Below, in pieces: positions 63,570 through 64,000 of a stretch of DNA of 64,000 nt (the first letter of the stretch is position 1; each line of letters starts with the position of its first letter). Position numbers and translations under genes: made by a program. The notes beneath the pieces are model-generated. The model was not told where the DNA came from. It saw only the letters and a list, made by a program, of their open reading frames with translations, and searched no databases. This DNA comes from Cynocephalus volans (lineage: Eukaryota > Chordata > Mammalia > Dermoptera > Cynocephalidae): contig NC_084464.1 in NCBI RefSeq assembly GCF_027409185.1, positions 44,739,095 through 44,803,094 of the forward strand, given 5' to 3'.

Positions 63570-64000
63570 TTAATTATTGATTACCTATTGATGTAACAAA
63601 TTACCTGAACTTAGCAGCTTGTAAGATCAAATGTTTATTATCTTCCATAGTTTCTGAGAGTCAGGAATCTAAGAGTCGCTTAGGTGGGTAGTTGTGGCTA
63701 ATGAGTTGTGGTCGAGCTATGGACCAAGGTTGCAATCATCTGAAGGCTTGACTGGGGCTATGGAATCTGCTCCCAAGCTCACTCACATGTTTGTTTGTTA
63801 TCCTCGATCCTCTCGGGCTAGTGACTGGAGACTTCAGTTCCTTACCACATGAGCCTCTTCATAGGGTTACTCATAACACAGCAGCTCATTTCCACCAGAG
63901 CAAGTGATCTAGGAGAAAGACAGAGCAACCAAGAAAGAAGCTACAGTGTCATTTATAACCTGATCTTGAAAGTGGTATGCCATTATTTCTGATTTATTCT
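63570..64000 (+). mobile_element. Interspersed repeat, probably LTR-type, running off the window
   Basis: ATGTAACAAATTACCTGAACT, GCAGCTTGTAAGATCAAATG, TCTGAGAGTCAGGAATCTAAG and GTGATCTAGGAGAAAGACAGA follow a widespread mammalian repeat pattern. I cannot name the family with confidence. It is cut by the window end. Confidence 0.45.

Overview
The window is eukaryotic, mammalian nuclear DNA. It has spliced genes with GT/AG introns, L1, L2, MIR, hAT/Tigger and MaLV repeats, and two recognisable MHC class II region genes in the order and orientation known from human 6p21.3: BRD2 on + and the class II alpha gene DOA on -. The species is not certain. Young-looking SINEs with clean target-site duplications are monomers and dimers of a tRNA-Ile-like unit, and no 7SL-derived Alu or B1 is seen. 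That fits the CYN SINEs of colugos (Dermoptera) or the similar tRNA SINEs of rhinolophoid bats. I lean towards a colugo, but this is inference.

Layout. 1-1400 is upstream flank. 1400-3441 holds two GC-rich BRD2 promoter regions, the downstream one with a TATA box near 2700, and a long 5' UTR. 3442-10622 is BRD2: 12 coding exons reconstructed by hand sum to exactly 801 codons plus stop, with a poly(A) signal at 11217. 11.2-26 kb is intergenic, made of old LINEs, MIRs and SINEs, with a candidate CTCF site at 14382. 26.2-31.2 kb is DOA: five exons reconstructed to a full 250-residue chain, with a class II S-X-Y promoter module at 31173-31232. 31.3-64 kb has no functional gene that I can see. It is a nested archive of repeats: L2 and L1 fragments, MLT1 and MST LTRs, a MaLV internal region cut by an L1, a VNTR-bearing composite retroposon (46009-46977), stacked antisense L1 3' ends, a 4.2-kb ERV with both LTRs but no integrase or env (54291-58526), a probable solo LTR, and a Tigger element. 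No DPA/DPB exon was recognised.

Function. BRD2 is a housekeeping BET chromatin reader. DOA makes the alpha chain of DO, which modulates DM during class II peptide loading. They are neighbours in the class II region but have separate promoters: a TATA/CCAAT/CpG type for BRD2 and an RFX/CREB/NF-Y-CIITA type for DOA. Candidate CTCF motifs lie on either side of DOA. Most long ORFs outside these genes are shadows or repeat-derived.
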